A stretch of 34,259 nt of DNA, taken from positions 1 to 34,259 of the forward strand of contig NZ_CADFGP010000069.1 in the NCBI RefSeq assembly GCF_902833905.1, given 5' to 3'. Positions 32,402 to 34,259 of the stretch are shown piece after piece. The translations under genes were made by a program, and so were the position numbers. A model generated the notes under the pieces. That model saw only the letters and a list, made by a program, of their open reading frames with translations, was not told the origin of the DNA and ran no database searches. How positions within the stretch are numbered: position 1 is the stretch's first letter; every line of letters begins with the position of its first letter. This DNA comes from Paraburkholderia tuberum STM678 (GTDB lineage Bacteria; Pseudomonadota; Gammaproteobacteria; Burkholderiales; Burkholderiaceae).

Positions 32402-34112
32402 GTCGGCCTTCGACATAGAAGGTGCGGCCCGGGTATGGGTGGTAGACGAAATAACGCGAATCGAAAATATTGTCGACGCCCACACCGATCTCACTCAGCT
32501 TCGTCGGCCGGAACGTGAACTTCGCATCCGCAACCGTATACGTGCTCGTCCCGCCGAACACATCCGGATTCGAGTCGGTATTGGCCAGCGTGTTGTACTG
32601 CCGCCCCGAATAGCGCACCGCGAGCGTCAGCGCCGAACGGGCGTCGAAGTGATACGTGGCGGCAACGTTCGCGCGCCACAGCGGAATCCGGTAGAAGTAT
32701 TTGCCTACCGTCGCGGGGTTCTGCGCATTGGCAAGAATCTTCGACTGCGTGTACGCCGCGTTCGCAATCAGGTCGAGGCCGCGCACGAACACGTCCTGCC
32801 CCTGATAGCTGGTTTCCACGCCGCGCGAGCGCACCTTGCCGATGTTCTGGAAGTTCGTGATGTTCGGAATCACGGTCGTGTCGGTCTGGCTGAAAATCGT
32901 GTTCTTCACGTCGTCCTGAAACAGCGACAGCCGGAACAAACCGTTCCAGTGCGCCCATTCCGCGGTCAACTCTTTTGAGAGGTCGTCCTCGGGCTGCAGA
33001 TTCGGGTTGTTGTTGATGATCGACGAACCGTTGATCTGCCCCTGGAACAGTTCTCCGACTGTCGGGAAACGGTACGCGCGAGCGATCGATGCACGCAGCG
33101 TCAGGTCGTCGGTGACGTCGAATGACAGTGACGCCTTTGGCGAAAAATGATGCTGGTCGGCACCGGCAATGGGCAGAGTCGTCGCACTGAGCGACTGGGA
33201 GCCGTCGTAGGCGCGCCAGTCCTCATAGCGCACACCGTAGACGAATTTCCAGCGCGGCAGAAAGCGCCACGCGTCCTGCGCATAGGCAGCCTGTGTCTGC
33301 GTGCGGCCCTTGAACGCGTTAGCGAAGCTGCTTGCGGAACCGTCGCGCCATGCCGCGGTATTGAAGGTTTCGTTGTCGAGGAAATAGTTGTCGTAGTGAT
33401 ATCCGAACGTGAGCGCGTGATTCCAGAAACCTGCCTGCGGCGCCGCCGGTGTGTAGGTGGTCTTCAGGTCCAGCGTCTTCCAGCCGGTGCCGTCCCCGAA
33501 CGTAACGACGCCCGGTCCGTTGCCGGGTCCGCCAGCGTTGGCGGTGCGTGCAACGCTGTTCGACACGTCATAGTACGATGCGATCGCTTCGCCGTTCCAG
33601 CCGGTAGCGTTGTGCGTCTTCAGCCACGCGCCATACAGCCAGTTCTCGCTGGTGCCGAGACTTGGTGCGAACGCGGCGGCCGGAATGTTGTACTCGAATC
33701 CGTTGATCGCGACCTTGCCGCTATATACCGGATTGCCGTTCGCATCCCGCAGGAATGTCGACGTCTCGCTGTTATAGGTCTGATGCCAGTAGCCAAGCGT
33801 GAAGCCGGCCTGCACGGTCGGCGTGAAGTCGTACTGCATCTTCAGTTTCAGCTGGTCCTGGATCGTTCGTTCGATCCCTTCGCCGTTCACGCCGAGGACT
33901 GCGGTCGGCGCATTGGTCTGGTTGTTATAGAAATACGCGCCGGTGACCGGCGTGTCGCCGGGTTTTGCAGGCGTGGTCGATTTTGCAAGCGTGGCGAACT
34001 GCAAAGGCTGACTCGTGTTCTCGAAGTGATTGGCACCGACAAAATACGAGAACTTGCCGATACGGTCGCCAATCGTCGCGCTCGTCTCAGTGCCGTTAAA
34101 ACTCGGCGCGAT
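32402..34112 (-). pseudogene. TonB-dependent outer-membrane receptor, truncated at both ends by IS elements
   Basis: The leftward frame encodes about 570 residues of a 22-strand beta-barrel: IGDRIGKFSYFVGANHFENT, LTLRASIARAYRFPTVGELF, NLQPEDDLSKELTAEW and RVSRGVETSYQ-like strands. The C-terminal region VGVDNIFDSRYFVYHPYPGR is typical of the last strands. The signal peptide, TonB box and plug domain are missing; the coding part begins at the IS30 junction near 34112. The other end breaks at the IS6 right repeat after YVEGR, replacing the last one or two residues and the stop. The open frame runs on into the IS to 32328. It cannot make a working receptor. The substrate (siderophore or other) is unknown. 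Confidence 0.88.
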
Positions 34113-34259
34113 CAAATTTGAAGTGCAACACCTTGCTCGTGTAAGGTGTGCCAATGCAAAAAAGAAGTTACCAACAACTGCAGCCTGAAGAACGCATGAC
34201 GATTGCAAGCATGAAGCAGCAGGGTTCGAGTGTTCGGGCCATGGCCCGAACACTCGGCC
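34113..34259 (+). mobile_element. IS30-family element, left end
   Basis: The element seems to begin near 34113-34117 (TTTGAAGTGCAACACC), where similarity to the receptor stops, and it continues beyond the window. Confidence 0.65.
34154..34259 (+). CDS. IS30-family transposase, N-terminus, cut by window end
   Basis: The frame MQKRSYQQLQPEERMTIASM then KQQGSSVRAMARTLG is the helix-turn-helix start of IS30 transposases (Y..L...ER..I......G.S.R.IA..L.R). Only 35 residues are visible and the catalytic part is outside the window. It is transcribed away from, and interrupts, the receptor gene. Confidence 0.8.
   Translation, partial: MQKRSYQQLQPEERMTIASMKQQGSSVRAMARTLG

Noticed and set aside
33147..34121. 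A 324-codon plus-strand frame opposite the TonB receptor
   Set aside because: Antisense shadow; the minus strand has receptor motifs throughout.
1..34259. CRISPR arrays, tRNA or rRNA genes, replication origin
   Set aside because: No regularly spaced repeats, cloverleaf candidates, rRNA segments or iteron clusters were noticed when reading through the window.

Overview
The window looks like a piece of a Burkholderiaceae genome, most likely Paraburkholderia, Caballeronia or Burkholderia. The core genes have high GC and strong G/C third-position bias, and the nitrate and sugar proteins and the insertion-sequence families fit that group. This assignment rests on recognition of protein families, not on a search.

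Layout. (1) 1-6200 is accessory DNA. It holds the end of an IS110/IS1111-type element, an orphan phthalate/vanillate-type reductase, small hypothetical genes, a degraded IS6 transposase, an unrecognised 253-aa gene with an excellent ribosome binding site, a truncated Uma2-like gene, an IS6-family element interrupted by an 830-nt ORF-less group II intron, and an IS3 (IS2-group) remnant. (2) 6324-18388 is a sugar catabolic operon: a ROK regulator behind a 17-bp palindrome, a three-gene ribose/fructose-type ABC transporter, phosphoglucose isomerase, a PfkB sugar kinase, glucose-6-phosphate dehydrogenase, a mutarotase-like protein and a GapN-type aldehyde dehydrogenase. The enzyme set suggests fructose -> fructose-6-P -> glucose-6-P -> 6-phosphogluconolactone, feeding the Entner-Doudoroff route, with GapN acting on the triose phosphate. 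(3) 18600-19835 is an IS graveyard with IS110, IS66 and IS256 pieces. (4) 19851-31309 is an assimilatory nitrate/nitrite cluster: a soluble PilJ/MCP-like sensor and a NarK transporter; cobA (siroheme synthesis) on the opposite strand; then nirB, nirD, an FAD reductase and the molybdenum nitrate reductase nasA. (5) 31582-34259 holds an intact IS6-family element, a TonB-dependent receptor cut at both ends by insertion sequences, and the start of an IS30 transposase.

The main regulatory result is that all three transcription units of the nitrate cluster start with the same module: a sigma-54 -24/-12 promoter, then a two-hairpin RNA whose hexanucleotide loops carry A1 and G4 (the ANTAR antiterminator signature), then a terminator hairpin that shares bases with the second antiterminator hairpin. 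Nitrogen limitation (NtrC/sigma-54) and nitrate (an ANTAR-domain protein not encoded here) would therefore both be needed. The group II intron has a textbook domain V, a domain VI with a bulged A seven bases from the 3' end and an EBS1-IBS1 match. Its removal restores a full-length 240-aa IS6 transposase exactly.
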